A stretch of 64,000 bases of DNA from Parabacteroides bouchesdurhonensis (GTDB lineage: Bacteria > Bacteroidota > Bacteroidia > Bacteroidales > Tannerellaceae): contig NZ_LT896588.1 of the NCBI RefSeq assembly GCF_900186615.1, forward strand, positions 3,418,311-3,482,310, in the 5' to 3' direction. Shown here piece by piece: positions 54,570 to 62,634 of this stretch (position 1 is its first letter; every line of letters begins with the position of its first letter). The notes beneath the pieces were generated by a model, which saw only the letters and a program-made list of their open reading frames with translations, made no database searches and was not told the origin of the DNA. A program made the translations under genes and the position numbers.

Positions 54570-54603
54570 ATAAAACGAGCCTTTTCGCAAAGGCTCGTTT
54601 TAT
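54570..54603 (+). terminator. Terminator after the sigma-FecR-STN operon
   Basis: A perfect 15-bp stem (ATAAAACGAGCCTTT and its complement) with the tetraloop TCGC, flanked by A- and T-runs. The following bases to 54802 hold no gene that I can support. Confidence 0.85.
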
Positions 54604-54802
54604 AGGTTTTTAATAGGTATTAGTCTTTAAGGCAAAAAGATTGTTTAGGTTATCTGTATGCAAAGATGAACCAATAAATATTACGATGCAAATAAAAAAA
54701 GATATTTTACAACACATTTTTAAGATTCTCGTAATTTCTTTGCAGCTTATTTTACTTTTTAACAAATAAGCCCTAAATATAAATCAATCCATCAAAATAA
54801 AA

Positions 54803-54828
54803 AAGCTGCCGGATATCTCTGGCAGCTT
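54803..54828 (-). terminator. Terminator after the histone H1-like gene
   Basis: AAGCTGCC and GGCAGCTT (8-bp perfect stem, 10-base loop) followed by TTTTTT on the minus strand. Confidence 0.8.
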
Positions 54829-54849
54829 AACTTTGCGGAAATAAGAAAG

Positions 54850-55026
54850 TTATTTTTTACTTTCTTCGATAGAAACTTTACGGAACTCTTTCATTGATTT
54901 TTCTAAATCCAATGACGCTTTACGAGCTCGTGTACCAGCAGCTTTGTTGTTTTTCTCTACCTGAAGTAAAGCATCTGCTTCGAATGCTTTGTATTGCTCC
55001 TGAATTTTTGCCAATAAATCTTTCAT
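54850..55026 (-). CDS. Histone H1-like small basic protein
   Basis: A 58-residue protein beginning MKDLLAKIQEQYKAFEADAL. It then has the hallmark NNKAAGTRARKASLDLEKSM and ends in FRKVSIEESKK. It is wholly helical by appearance and Lys/Arg-rich. It matches the short histone H1/Hc1-like proteins widespread in Bacteroidetes, thought to bind DNA or RNA in the nucleoid. Flanked by its own promoter (TACTTTTG at 55064-55057) and terminator, so it is a single-gene unit. No alternative start fits. Confidence 0.85.
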   Translation of the reverse strand: MKDLLAKIQEQYKAFEADALLQVEKNNKAAGTRARKASLDLEKSMKEFRKVSIEESKK

Positions 55027-55056
55027 ACTTACTTGTTCTTAATTAATATATTTCCA

Positions 55057-55064
55057 CAAAAGTA
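55057..55064 (-). promoter_or_regulatory. Promoter -7 box of the histone-like gene
   Basis: CAAAAGTA reads TACTTTTG on the minus strand. A TTG lies about 20 bases upstream in the -33 position. The leader is about 25 bases. Confidence 0.65.
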
Positions 55065-55228
55065 ATCTTTTTTAGTTGTTTTCAACTATTCTCCAATTAA
55101 TATAATACGATTATTTTTCATATCCTGTTTTAGAAATGAATATATCCACAAATTCATAGAGATAGTGCACCGCCTTATTCTGGACAAAAGTCATATATAA
55201 CAAATGACATTATTTCTTTACTAATTCC

Positions 55229-55236
55229 TATCTTTG
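55229..55236 (+). promoter_or_regulatory. Promoter -7 box of the small membrane protein gene
   Basis: TATCTTTG followed by C, 18 bases before the ATG at 55255. Confidence 0.6.
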
Positions 55237-55254
55237 CCTAAAAGATTCAGATAA

Positions 55255-55677
55255 ATGAAGTACGGTGTACATAAGCGAACATTATTATTTATAGCCGGAT
55301 TAGTTTGGATTATTGCAGGAGCTAATATTTTACGTATCGGTATTATCACGTGGTTAGACGACACCCACGATTGGTTATTCAAAATATGCGAAGCTATTAT
55401 CGTATTTCTATTATTCTTTTATCTTGTATTCATAAAACTCTTCTATAAACACAGAGAGCGTATTGCTCAAAAAAAAGAAAATAAAAATTGCCCATTCTCT
55501 TTTTTTGATGTCAAGGGATGGATTATTATGGCATTTATGATAACGTTAGGAATAACTGTCCGTACATTTCATCTTCTTCCTAATTCTTTCATATCCGTAT
55601 TTTATACAGGTTTATCGTCTGCATTAATTATTACAGGCATCCTCTTTTTTGTTCAATTATATAAGGAGAAAAAATAA
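55255..55677 (+). CDS. Small integral membrane protein of unknown function
   Basis: I do not recognise a named family. The 140-residue protein has four hydrophobic segments (LLFIAGLVWIIAGANILRIG, IIVFLLFFYLVFIKLFY, GWIIMAFMITLGITVRTF, ALIITGILFFVQLY). A basic loop lies between the second and third (HRERIAQKKENK) and the tail is lysine-rich. It has its own promoter and ends 25 bases before the promoter of the queuosine-precursor transporter gene. No function can be assigned. Confidence 0.7.
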   Translation: MKYGVHKRTLLFIAGLVWIIAGANILRIGIITWLDDTHDWLFKICEAIIVFLLFFYLVFIKLFYKHRERIAQKKENKNCPFSFFDVKGWIIMAFMITLGITVRTFHLLPNSFISVFYTGLSSALIITGILFFVQLYKEKK

Positions 55678-55702
55678 AACTAATATATACCTGTATTTTT
55701 CG

Positions 55703-55710
55703 TATCTTTG
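55703..55710 (+). promoter_or_regulatory. Promoter -7 box of the preQ1-regulated gene
   Basis: TATCTTTG followed by CAG. Transcription would begin just before the aptamer-like sequence at 55715. Confidence 0.65.
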
Positions 55711-55712
55711 CA

Positions 55713-55751
55713 GCCCGAGTGCTTGATTAACCTCGTTAAAAACAAGAGAAC
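55713..55751 (+). promoter_or_regulatory. Candidate preQ1-I riboswitch
   Basis: The leader between promoter and ATG folds as an H-type pseudoknot. Stem P1 is CGAG (55716-55719) with CTCG (55732-55735). The P1 loop contains CTTG (55722-55725), which pairs with CAAG (55743-55746) after an A-rich linker TTAAAAA. TTAACC before the second P1 strand matches the ligand-binding region of preQ1-I aptamers. The order and spacing resemble the Thermoanaerobacter tengcongensis aptamer as I remember it. The second pseudoknot strand ends 5 bases before the ATG, so ligand binding would hide the ribosome site. The gene behind it encodes a queuosine-precursor transporter, which fits. Confidence 0.72.
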
Positions 55752-56432
55752 ATGCAAAAAACAGTTACAGTACCATTCATGTTACTGGGCATATTATTCA
55801 ATATCTGCTTAGTAGCGTCCAATTTATTAGAATCAAAAGTTGTACAAGTAGCCGGCATCACAGCTACAGCCGGTTTAATAGTCTTTCCTATCTCATACAT
55901 CATAAACGACTGCATTGCAGAAGTATGGGGATTCAAAAAGGCACGCCTGATAATCTGGAGTGGATTCGCATCCAATTTTCTCGTGATAGGTTTCTCGCAA
56001 TTGGCCGTTATCCTCCCGGCAGCTCCATTTTGGGAAGGTGAAGAAGGATTTAATTTTGTATTCGGAATGGCTCCCCGCATAGCTATTGCCAGTTTAATCG
56101 CTTTTTTGGTCGGTTCTTTCCTTAATGCTTATGTAATGAGTAAAATGAAAATAGCATCAAAAGGTAAACATTTCTCTTTGAGAGCCATTGTGTCTACTCT
56201 TGTCGGAGAAGGTGCAGATTCAATTATCTTTTTCCCTATTGCATTTGGAGGACTTATCCCCATAAACGAATTAATAATAATGATTGGCACACAAGCTGTG
56301 CTGAAATCGTTATACGAAGTAATAATACTTCCCGTCACCATCCGTGTAGTAAACTACATCAAGAAAGTAGACGGGAATGATGTGTACGACAATAGTATAT
56401 CGTACAATATATTGAGAGTAAAGGATATTTAA
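55752..56432 (+). CDS. Queuosine precursor transporter (YhhQ/VUT family)
   Basis: A 226-residue inner-membrane protein with about six hydrophobic segments. Family motifs are FPISYIINDCIAEVWGFKKA (about 46-65) and, in the second half, RAIVSTLVGEGADSIIFFPI and GTQAVLKSLYEVIILPVTI (PF02592). Members import queuosine precursors (preQ0/preQ1 or queuine) for tRNA modification. The candidate preQ1 riboswitch in its leader supports this role independently. It ends by overlapping the convergent lipoprotein gene by 4 bases. Confidence 0.92.
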   Translation: MQKTVTVPFMLLGILFNICLVASNLLESKVVQVAGITATAGLIVFPISYIINDCIAEVWGFKKARLIIWSGFASNFLVIGFSQLAVILPAAPFWEGEEGFNFVFGMAPRIAIASLIAFLVGSFLNAYVMSKMKIASKGKHFSLRAIVSTLVGEGADSIIFFPIAFGGLIPINELIIMIGTQAVLKSLYEVIILPVTIRVVNYIKKVDGNDVYDNSISYNILRVKDI

Positions 56433-57391
56433 TTATCTCCAAAGTTTATCGTTTCACTTTTTTCATTCCAATTCGTTACTTCAAAACCATTAGAACCTGT
56501 CTCTTCAACAAAAATATCACCAATAGAAGCTGTTAGAGTAAGACGAGTTCCCGCATCTAACGTATTTTGCAATGACTGACGATAAATTTTTTCTTTTCCA
56601 TCCAATAAAGTCAGAATTAGAGTAATCGAAGGATTAGGTGCAGAAGGAAAAACCATTACAGTAGAGTTCGCACTCATTTCTTTCCCATCTTCCGACTTTG
56701 TTAACGGAAAGCTCACAGTCTTTGTAAAATCAGTAGCTTTTCCGGTAAAATAATTCAACGTATTGGCAATATTGCCTACCAATATACGCACGAAAGCAAT
56801 ATTCTCATTAATTTGTCCTCCGTCTTTATCCGTTAAAGTAACCTTAATACCTGCTGTCGCACGTTGTAATGAAGCATTAAGTTGATCTTTTCCAATATCA
56901 GTAGGTTGCAAACAATAGACATAATCAAAAGAAGGATAATAGGTAGTATCCGGGACACTATGCTTACGTAGTCCGTAGAACATATTATTCATGTCATTAC
57001 CTACAATGTATACAGGTTCAATTACTGCAACATCTGAATAAGTTGAATCTGCCGGATTATTCTTTGGCATTCCCCAATAAACAAGATTGTATTGTCCGGC
57101 TGGTAATCTCACCGGTATATTATCATGAACAATAGAACCATTTGATACAGTATATAGTGCATGAACTGGCGATATTTGGCCTTTCGCATTATAATTTCCA
57201 TAATAAACAGCCCCTTCTCCTTCTGCCGGAGCAATTATAAGAATACCAGTAAATGGATTTTTTGAAACTAAATTAGCGGTACCAAATTGCGGAATTATTA
57301 GTTTTCCATGCCCAGTATCCGAATCATCATCTTTCGAACAGCTACCTATAAATACAGGTATAAATAATAAAAGTATCAATAATTTCTTCAT
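56429..57391 (-). CDS. Lipoprotein resembling FimB/Mfa2 fimbrial proteins
   Basis: A 320-residue protein starting at the ATG at 57391 (MKKLLILLLFIPVFIGSCSK); the ATG at 57403 adds four residues. The lipobox FIGSC indicates a lipid anchor. Two beta-rich domains follow, with RLPAGQYNLVYWGMP and LQRATAGIKVTLTDKDG. This 'R-A-x-A-x-I-x-V' strand pattern recalls Mfa2/FimB anchor proteins and FimA-like pilins of Bacteroidales. The match is to general architecture, so the family call is tentative. It is not next to other fimbrial genes. Confidence 0.55.
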   Translation of the reverse strand: MKKLLILLLFIPVFIGSCSKDDDSDTGHGKLIIPQFGTANLVSKNPFTGILIIAPAEGEGAVYYGNYNAKGQISPVHALYTVSNGSIVHDNIPVRLPAGQYNLVYWGMPKNNPADSTYSDVAVIEPVYIVGNDMNNMFYGLRKHSVPDTTYYPSFDYVYCLQPTDIGKDQLNASLQRATAGIKVTLTDKDGGQINENIAFVRILVGNIANTLNYFTGKATDFTKTVSFPLTKSEDGKEMSANSTVMVFPSAPNPSITLILTLLDGKEKIYRQSLQNTLDAGTRLTLTASIGDIFVEETGSNGFEVTNWNEKSETINFGDN

Positions 57392-57476
57392 ATCAACTAT
57401 CAAACAGTTTAAATTAATGTCTTTACAACAGACAAAATACCGTTTGGTTCGATACGGGAAGTTAAAATTTCAGATT

Positions 57477-58094
57477 TTATGGTAGAAATAAATTACCCCA
57501 ATCTTCTTTAGGTTGTACATTATATGCGCGCATACGCATAGCTTCAGCCGTACGGCAATTAGGTAATGAATCGTCAATAAGAAGAGTTTCCTCCGAACGG
57601 ATATGTGCGTCATTAAGTACATGTTCGAAGATGTCTGTATTAGGTTTCAACATATGTAATTCATAAGAAAGATATATCTTATGAAAGAAATCATCAACTT
57701 TCAGATTCTTATAATTAAAACAGTTATTAGCAATCCATTTCCAATGAATTTCATTCGTATTACTAAGGAGTATAGTATTATAACAATTTCGAAGTTCTAA
57801 CAGTAATTCCAGTTTTTCTTTAGGAACTTCACCTAACATCATAATCCATGCGTCGTCAATTTGCCGGTCTGTCAGATCCTTTCCTGCCAACTGACGAATG
57901 CCATCATGAAAATCTGCGACAGAAATATAACCTAGCTCCAATTGCATAAAAAGATCTTTATGTTGGAAATTGTTCGTAATATTTTCCCTGACATTTTTCA
58001 CGCCTAATTGCTCAAAAGCATCAATACAACGGTTACGCGTCAGACCAATAATGACTCCGCCTAAATCTATAATTAAACTCTTAATACCATTCAT
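57477..58094 (-). CDS. HAD superfamily hydrolase
   Basis: A 206-residue protein when started at ATG 58094 (MNGIKSLIIDLGGVIIGLTR); longer frames would overlap the upstream potD gene by 70 bases. HAD motif I is the Asp of LIIDLGGV, motif II the Ser/Thr region ILLSNTNEIHW, and motif III the Asp pair in LLIDDSLPNC. A helical cap lies between I and II. It resembles YihX-type sugar-phosphate or nucleotide phosphatases; the substrate is unknown. It follows potD by 13 bases as the last gene of the pot operon, which is not a usual member of such operons. Confidence 0.88.
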   Translation of the reverse strand: MNGIKSLIIDLGGVIIGLTRNRCIDAFEQLGVKNVRENITNNFQHKDLFMQLELGYISVADFHDGIRQLAGKDLTDRQIDDAWIMMLGEVPKEKLELLLELRNCYNTILLSNTNEIHWKWIANNCFNYKNLKVDDFFHKIYLSYELHMLKPNTDIFEHVLNDAHIRSEETLLIDDSLPNCRTAEAMRMRAYNVQPKEDWGNLFLP

Positions 58095-58107
58095 TGCTTT
58101 CTGTCCC

Positions 58108-59442
58108 TTATTTATACCACCTTTTACGACGTCTTCGATGATGCTTTTGCTGTTTATATTTGCGGATTTTCTGTACAATCATCCATATGAAAAGTATTCC
58201 AAATACGGAAAAGATAAGTAATACAATCCAGGTGTTAAGATTATCACCTTTTACCCGGCTCCACATTTCCAGAACTAATTCCGTTTCGTCACCAAAATCA
58301 CGAATCATGGCACACCGTTCCACCACTTTAATATCCGGATATTGTACCGGATTAATTTGTATACTATCGGCTTCCGGACCAAAGAAATAACTAAGATCTG
58401 AATATTGTGTAATTGTCGTATCAATCTTAGCTTCTAAGATTTCAGAAGTAGCCACAGCACTTACATATCCGTTAGCATCCATATTTTTCAATGCTATATC
58501 CGGACGACAAATATAATCAATAAAATAACTAGCAGCCTTCACATTATGCGCATACTTAGGAATAACCCAACCATCATACCAAATATTACTACCTTCCAGT
58601 GGAACTTCATAATCCAAATCTACACCTACGGCATCAGCTTCTTCCATTGCCCACACGGCATCGCCACTCCACGTAAGATTAAGCCAAGCTTTATTCTTAG
58701 TCATCATCTCCTTACCGAAATCAGCCTCCCATCCGGCAATATTCGGTTTCATCTGTTTAAGATATTTTTCAGCCAGAGCGATTGCTTCAGGAGAATTATC
58801 ATTCATCAATTGTTCTACCGTAATTGTACCGTCTGCCAATTGCTTAGCATGAGCATATATAATAGCCGTTCCATAAGCATCCCGGTAACTGTCTTTCATA
58901 AGAATTTTACCTTTGTAGTCAGGATTCCATAGGCAATCCCATGACATAGCTTCCTCACGGCTCATAAACTTTTTATTATATAATAATCCAGCCGTTCCCC
59001 ACATATAAGCAACAACATAATCCGTAGCTTTACGTCCGGGCTGGCTAAGCTTGTCTAGTTGTTCCCGGATATAAGGAGAAACATTATTAATATAATCAGG
59101 AGTTTTTCCGAAATTACGATCGATAGGCAACAATAAATTCTTTTTCAACATCCGTTCGATAATGTATTCGGATGGACAAACCAAATCAAAATCTTCATGC
59201 CCACGTTCAATCTTTGTAAGCATAATTTCATTTATATCAAAAACCTGATATATAATACGGACATCCTCACCGGTTTGCTCTTTATACCATTTAGGAAAAT
59301 CATCCAAAACACTTTCATCTATATAATCTGCCCAATTATATATCTTCAAAATCCTACTGCGTTCTTCCTTCGTACGCGAACAAGAAGAGAATATTCCAAC
59401 CAGAAAAGCGAACAAACATATAAACTTATACAACCTATTCAT
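58108..59442 (-). CDS. potD: Polyamine ABC transporter substrate-binding lipoprotein with C-terminal membrane helix
   Basis: A 444-residue protein. A lipobox (FLVGIFSSCSRTK) is followed by a periplasmic-binding fold (KIYNWADYIDESVLDDFPKW, YMWGTAGLLYNKKF, NLTWSGDAVWAMEEADAVGV, WYDGWVIPKYAHNVKAA) that matches PotD/PotF. It delivers putrescine or spermidine to PotBC. Oddly, after the binding domain there is a hydrophobic helix (WIVLLIFSVFGILFIWMIV, about 403-421) and a very basic tail (HHRRRRKRWYK). Typical PotD ends before this point. The protein may thus be anchored at both ends. It overlaps potC by 4 bases. Confidence 0.92.
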   Translation of the reverse strand: MNRLYKFICLFAFLVGIFSSCSRTKEERSRILKIYNWADYIDESVLDDFPKWYKEQTGEDVRIIYQVFDINEIMLTKIERGHEDFDLVCPSEYIIERMLKKNLLLPIDRNFGKTPDYINNVSPYIREQLDKLSQPGRKATDYVVAYMWGTAGLLYNKKFMSREEAMSWDCLWNPDYKGKILMKDSYRDAYGTAIIYAHAKQLADGTITVEQLMNDNSPEAIALAEKYLKQMKPNIAGWEADFGKEMMTKNKAWLNLTWSGDAVWAMEEADAVGVDLDYEVPLEGSNIWYDGWVIPKYAHNVKAASYFIDYICRPDIALKNMDANGYVSAVATSEILEAKIDTTITQYSDLSYFFGPEADSIQINPVQYPDIKVVERCAMIRDFGDETELVLEMWSRVKGDNLNTWIVLLIFSVFGILFIWMIVQKIRKYKQQKHHRRRRKRWYK

Positions 59443-60239
59443 CTTATTTTATCCGTCTTTTGTTTTTCTGCCCGTTTATTAATAACTATCAATAATACTA
59501 ACACAGTTACAAATATAATAGTTGACAAAGGACGCAATTCCGGAGTTAATCCCCCCTTACGCGCATCGGCATATATAAATGTAGAAAGGGTTTCCAATCC
59601 TTCATTGCCTATTGTGAATATAGTAACGGCAAAATCATCTATTGACAAAGTAAATGCAAGTATAAAACCACTAATCATACCTGGTCTTATTTCCGGGAAT
59701 ATTACTTTATGGAGAGCTTGAAAAGGCGTTGCCCCCAAGTCAAGAGCCGCTTCATATACATTTTGATTCATTTTCTTCAAACGAGGCATCACACTCAGAA
59801 CCACATAAGGAGTACAAAAGGTTATATGAGCCAATACAACAGTAGTGAATCCTTGGGAAATACCAAAACTAACAAATAATAAGAATAAAGAAATACCCGT
59901 TATAATATCAGCATTCATCATCGGAATAGCATTCACAAAATTAATTGTTTGCCGCGCGCCTGACCGGAGATTAAAAATACCTATCGCCGCAATACTGCCT
60001 AAAAGAGTAGAAATCGTTGCTGCCAGCATAGCTATAGCAAACGTATTCCATAAAGCACTAATAAGGGAGTGCTGTACATTTCCGGCAAATAGGGAACTAT
60101 ATAACTTTGTAGAAAAACCTGTCCAATTGCCCAATACTTTCGCTTCTGTAAAAGAAAATATCATAATAATGAGTATCGGAGCATAGAGCAAAACCAAAAG
60201 CAGCCATAAATAGGCTTTTGCCATAAACTTTGTTATCAT
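59439..60239 (-). CDS. potC: Spermidine/putrescine ABC transporter permease PotC
   Basis: A 266-residue inner-membrane permease with six membrane segments. The coupling loop EAALDLGATPFQALHKVIFP contacts the PotA ATPase. LAFTLSIDDFAVTIFTIG is the PotC-type signature near the C-terminus. It is translated in overlap with potB (stop and start share a base at 60239) and with potD. Confidence 0.95.
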   Translation of the reverse strand: MITKFMAKAYLWLLLVLLYAPILIIMIFSFTEAKVLGNWTGFSTKLYSSLFAGNVQHSLISALWNTFAIAMLAATISTLLGSIAAIGIFNLRSGARQTINFVNAIPMMNADIITGISLFLLFVSFGISQGFTTVVLAHITFCTPYVVLSVMPRLKKMNQNVYEAALDLGATPFQALHKVIFPEIRPGMISGFILAFTLSIDDFAVTIFTIGNEGLETLSTFIYADARKGGLTPELRPLSTIIFVTVLVLLIVINKRAEKQKTDKIR

Positions 60240-61036
60240 TATATTACTCCTCCTTCATTAGAAGCACCATCACTTTCATTACTAAACAAAACGGTGACAC
60301 CTATCAATATCAACATAATAAGTGAAAGTGCCGCACCGTAATTCCACATCCCGTTATTAATATTTTCCTGTACTGTCGTTCCAAATAGTTTGATATTATT
60401 CATCGTCAACAGCTCTGCTATGGCGAATGTGGAAACCGTAGGCATAAATACCATTACTATACCGCTTGTTACACCAGGCATAGACAGAGGAAATATGGTT
60501 TTAACAAATACCTGAAATGGATTTGCTCCTAAATCCTGTGCAGCTTCAACCAAACTAGGGTCCATCTTCTGAAGAGTATTATAAATAGGATAAATCATAA
60601 ATGGTAAGAAATTATAAACCATACCAAATATTAAAGCACCTTCTCCTAACGGAAAGTTCAAAAAATCAAATAAAGCAACCGTAGCTAAAGTTCGTATCAG
60701 TATATTCACCCACATTGGAAGGATGAAAAGCATAACCATTGTACGAGAAGTATTGAAGTGAGAATGGCTTAAAATATAAGCTGCCGGATATCCGAGTACC
60801 AAACAAGTCAATGTAGTAATAATGGCGATTCCGATAGAATACACAAAGGTATTGATTGCCTCAGGATGTAGCATAAACTTACGGAAATTAGCCATTGTCA
60901 GCGTACCTTCTGCATCCGTAAAAGCATAAAATACAATCAAGAGCAAGGGCATAACAACAAAAATCGCAAGGAATACTACATAAGGTATCGCCCAGTTCTT
61001 CCGACGCATAAAAAATGCTGAAAACTTATTAATCAC
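60239..61036 (-). CDS. potB: Spermidine/putrescine ABC transporter permease PotB
   Basis: A 265-residue permease with about six membrane segments (VVFLAIFVVMPLLLIVFYAF, MVMLFILPMWVNILIRTLA). The EAA-type loop VEAAQDLGANPFQVFVKTIFP docks with PotA. It follows potA by 12 bases and overlaps potC. Forms the channel with PotC for polyamine import. Confidence 0.95.
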   Translation of the reverse strand: MINKFSAFFMRRKNWAIPYVVFLAIFVVMPLLLIVFYAFTDAEGTLTMANFRKFMLHPEAINTFVYSIGIAIITTLTCLVLGYPAAYILSHSHFNTSRTMVMLFILPMWVNILIRTLATVALFDFLNFPLGEGALIFGMVYNFLPFMIYPIYNTLQKMDPSLVEAAQDLGANPFQVFVKTIFPLSMPGVTSGIVMVFMPTVSTFAIAELLTMNNIKLFGTTVQENINNGMWNYGAALSLIMLILIGVTVLFSNESDGASNEGGVI

Positions 61037-61048
61037 TTCCTTCCCTTT

Positions 61049-62431
61049 TTAACTGTGAACGATTCGAATATTCTCGGGAGCTATCGTAATACCAACACGG
61101 TCTCCGTCATCCCAAACATCATTAGTATCAACAAAAATATCTTCATCCCAATCAGTAAAAACTGTCAGATGATAATGATTCCCTTTATACAAAATAAACT
61201 TAACTGCACCAGTCAGTTTACCATCTTCTTCATTGTCTTCCAATATAACATCCTGGAAATCTATTTCAACCTTAACGGGAGTTTCAGGCTCAATACCCGT
61301 AACTTCCTTACATTCAAAAACACAGCCCAAAAATTCAACATGAGTAGAATCAACCAGTTTACCGTCAAAAGTATTACAGGTCCGTTCCTTTTTCATAACA
61401 TGAATATCAAACGGTTTTACTAAAAGGCCAACTTCCGCTCCAGCTTCAAAACAGTGATAATCCTGAACCATAAATTCATATCCGTTAGGTGTCTGTACCA
61501 TCATTTCAAAATGCACACCTTTAAAAATAGAAGAAGTTACTGTCCCTGTCAGCATAGCGGCCTCGGAAGGTTCAAAGATATAAATATCTTCCGGACGAAT
61601 AACAACATCTACCGGAGCATTCTCGCCGAATCCTTCGTCTACACATTCAAATTCATGGCCGGCAAAAGAGACACGTTTATCTTTTATCATAACACCATTC
61701 AGTATATTACTTTCTCCTATAAAATCAGCAACAAATGAATTTATAGGTTCATTATAAATATCCATCGGAGTACCAATCTGTTGTATCTTACCTTCACTCA
61801 TAACAACAATGGTATCGCTAAGTGTTAATGCTTCTTCCTGATCATGCGTCACATAAACAAAAGTAATGCCCAAAGACTTATGCATTTCTTTTAACTCCAT
61901 CTGCATATCCTTACGCATCTTCAAATCCAAAGCAGCCAATGGTTCATCCAGTAAAAGCACTTCCGGTTCATTAACGATAGCACGAGCTATAGCTACGCGT
62001 TGTTGCTGACCTCCGGAGAGTGAGTCCACATCACGGTCTTCATAATCTGTCATACCTACCATTTTCAAAGCTTGTTTCACTTTCTTCTCAATAGTAGCAG
62101 ACGGCATCTTTTTCAGTTTCAAACCGAAAGCTATATTATTAAATACGTTAAGATGTGGAAAAAGCGCATACTTCTGAAATACAGTATTAACAGGACGCTT
62201 ATGAGGAGGCGTCTGGGTTATTTCCATTCCTGCTATAGAGATCTCTCCCTCCGAAGCGGTCTGGAATCCGGCTATCAAACGTAAAAGTGTTGTTTTACCA
62301 CAGCCCGAAGGACCTAGAATGGTAACAAACTCACCCTTGCGAACAAACAAATTTACATCATTCAGCACAGCCTTTTCTCCATAATACTTATAGACATGTT
62401 CCACGCTGATAATGCAATCGGACTTTTGCAT
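61049..62431 (-). CDS. potA: Spermidine/putrescine ABC transporter ATP-binding protein PotA
   Basis: A 460-residue ATPase when started at ATG 62431 ([20 protein letters not shown]); the frame to 62491 begins on the promoter box and is rejected. Features: Walker [10 protein letters not shown] (about 43), Q-loop, signature LSGGQQQR, Walker [13 protein letters not shown] and switch His in [11 protein letters not shown] long C-terminal regulatory region of two TOBE-like domains contains [13 protein letters not shown] and, at the end, [15 protein letters not shown]. It is about 90 residues longer than the E. coli protein, because the TOBE part is duplicated or enlarged. First gene of potABCD-HAD. 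Confidence 0.95.
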   Translation of the reverse strand: MQKSDCIISVEHVYKYYGEKAVLNDVNLFVRKGEFVTILGPSGCGKTTLLRLIAGFQTASEGEISIAGMEITQTPPHKRPVNTVFQKYALFPHLNVFNNIAFGLKLKKMPSATIEKKVKQALKMVGMTDYEDRDVDSLSGGQQQRVAIARAIVNEPEVLLLDEPLAALDLKMRKDMQMELKEMHKSLGITFVYVTHDQEEALTLSDTIVVMSEGKIQQIGTPMDIYNEPINSFVADFIGESNILNGVMIKDKRVSFAGHEFECVDEGFGENAPVDVVIRPEDIYIFEPSEAAMLTGTVTSSIFKGVHFEMMVQTPNGYEFMVQDYHCFEAGAEVGLLVKPFDIHVMKKERTCNTFDGKLVDSTHVEFLGCVFECKEVTGIEPETPVKVEIDFQDVILEDNEEDGKLTGAVKFILYKGNHYHLTVFTDWDEDIFVDTNDVWDDGDRVGITIAPENIRIVHS

Positions 62432-62490
62432 AATATATCCCCAAACTATCAAATTAAACAATAAACCGTACGCTTCTCTGAAAAGCGGCA

Positions 62491-62520
62491 CAAAGGTATA
62501 TAATTTACAGGATAATCAAA
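62491..62520 (-). promoter_or_regulatory. Promoter of the pot operon
   Basis: Minus strand TTTG (62520-62517), 18-base spacer, TACCTTTG (62498-62491). The leader to the ATG at 62431 is about 55 bases and holds a small GC hairpin (GCCGCTTTTCAGAGAAGCG region). Confidence 0.7.
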
Positions 62521-62634
62521 CCCTATTCCATATAAAGAGATCGTTTATAACAAAAGTTCATTATAAATGGAATACAAAGCACAAAACAATTCCTTTTTCC
62601 AGCTGTTATCAATTAAATCTAAACAAAAAACATT

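Noticed and set aside
54604-54802. Gap between two terminators examined for an RNA or small gene
   Set aside because: Only AT-rich sequence with a weak TTTCTTTG box; no frame, stem or conserved motif that I can support.
62432-62491. Upstream start for PotA
   Set aside because: The frame begins on the TACCTTTG promoter box; the ATG at 62431 gives the usual PotA N-terminus.
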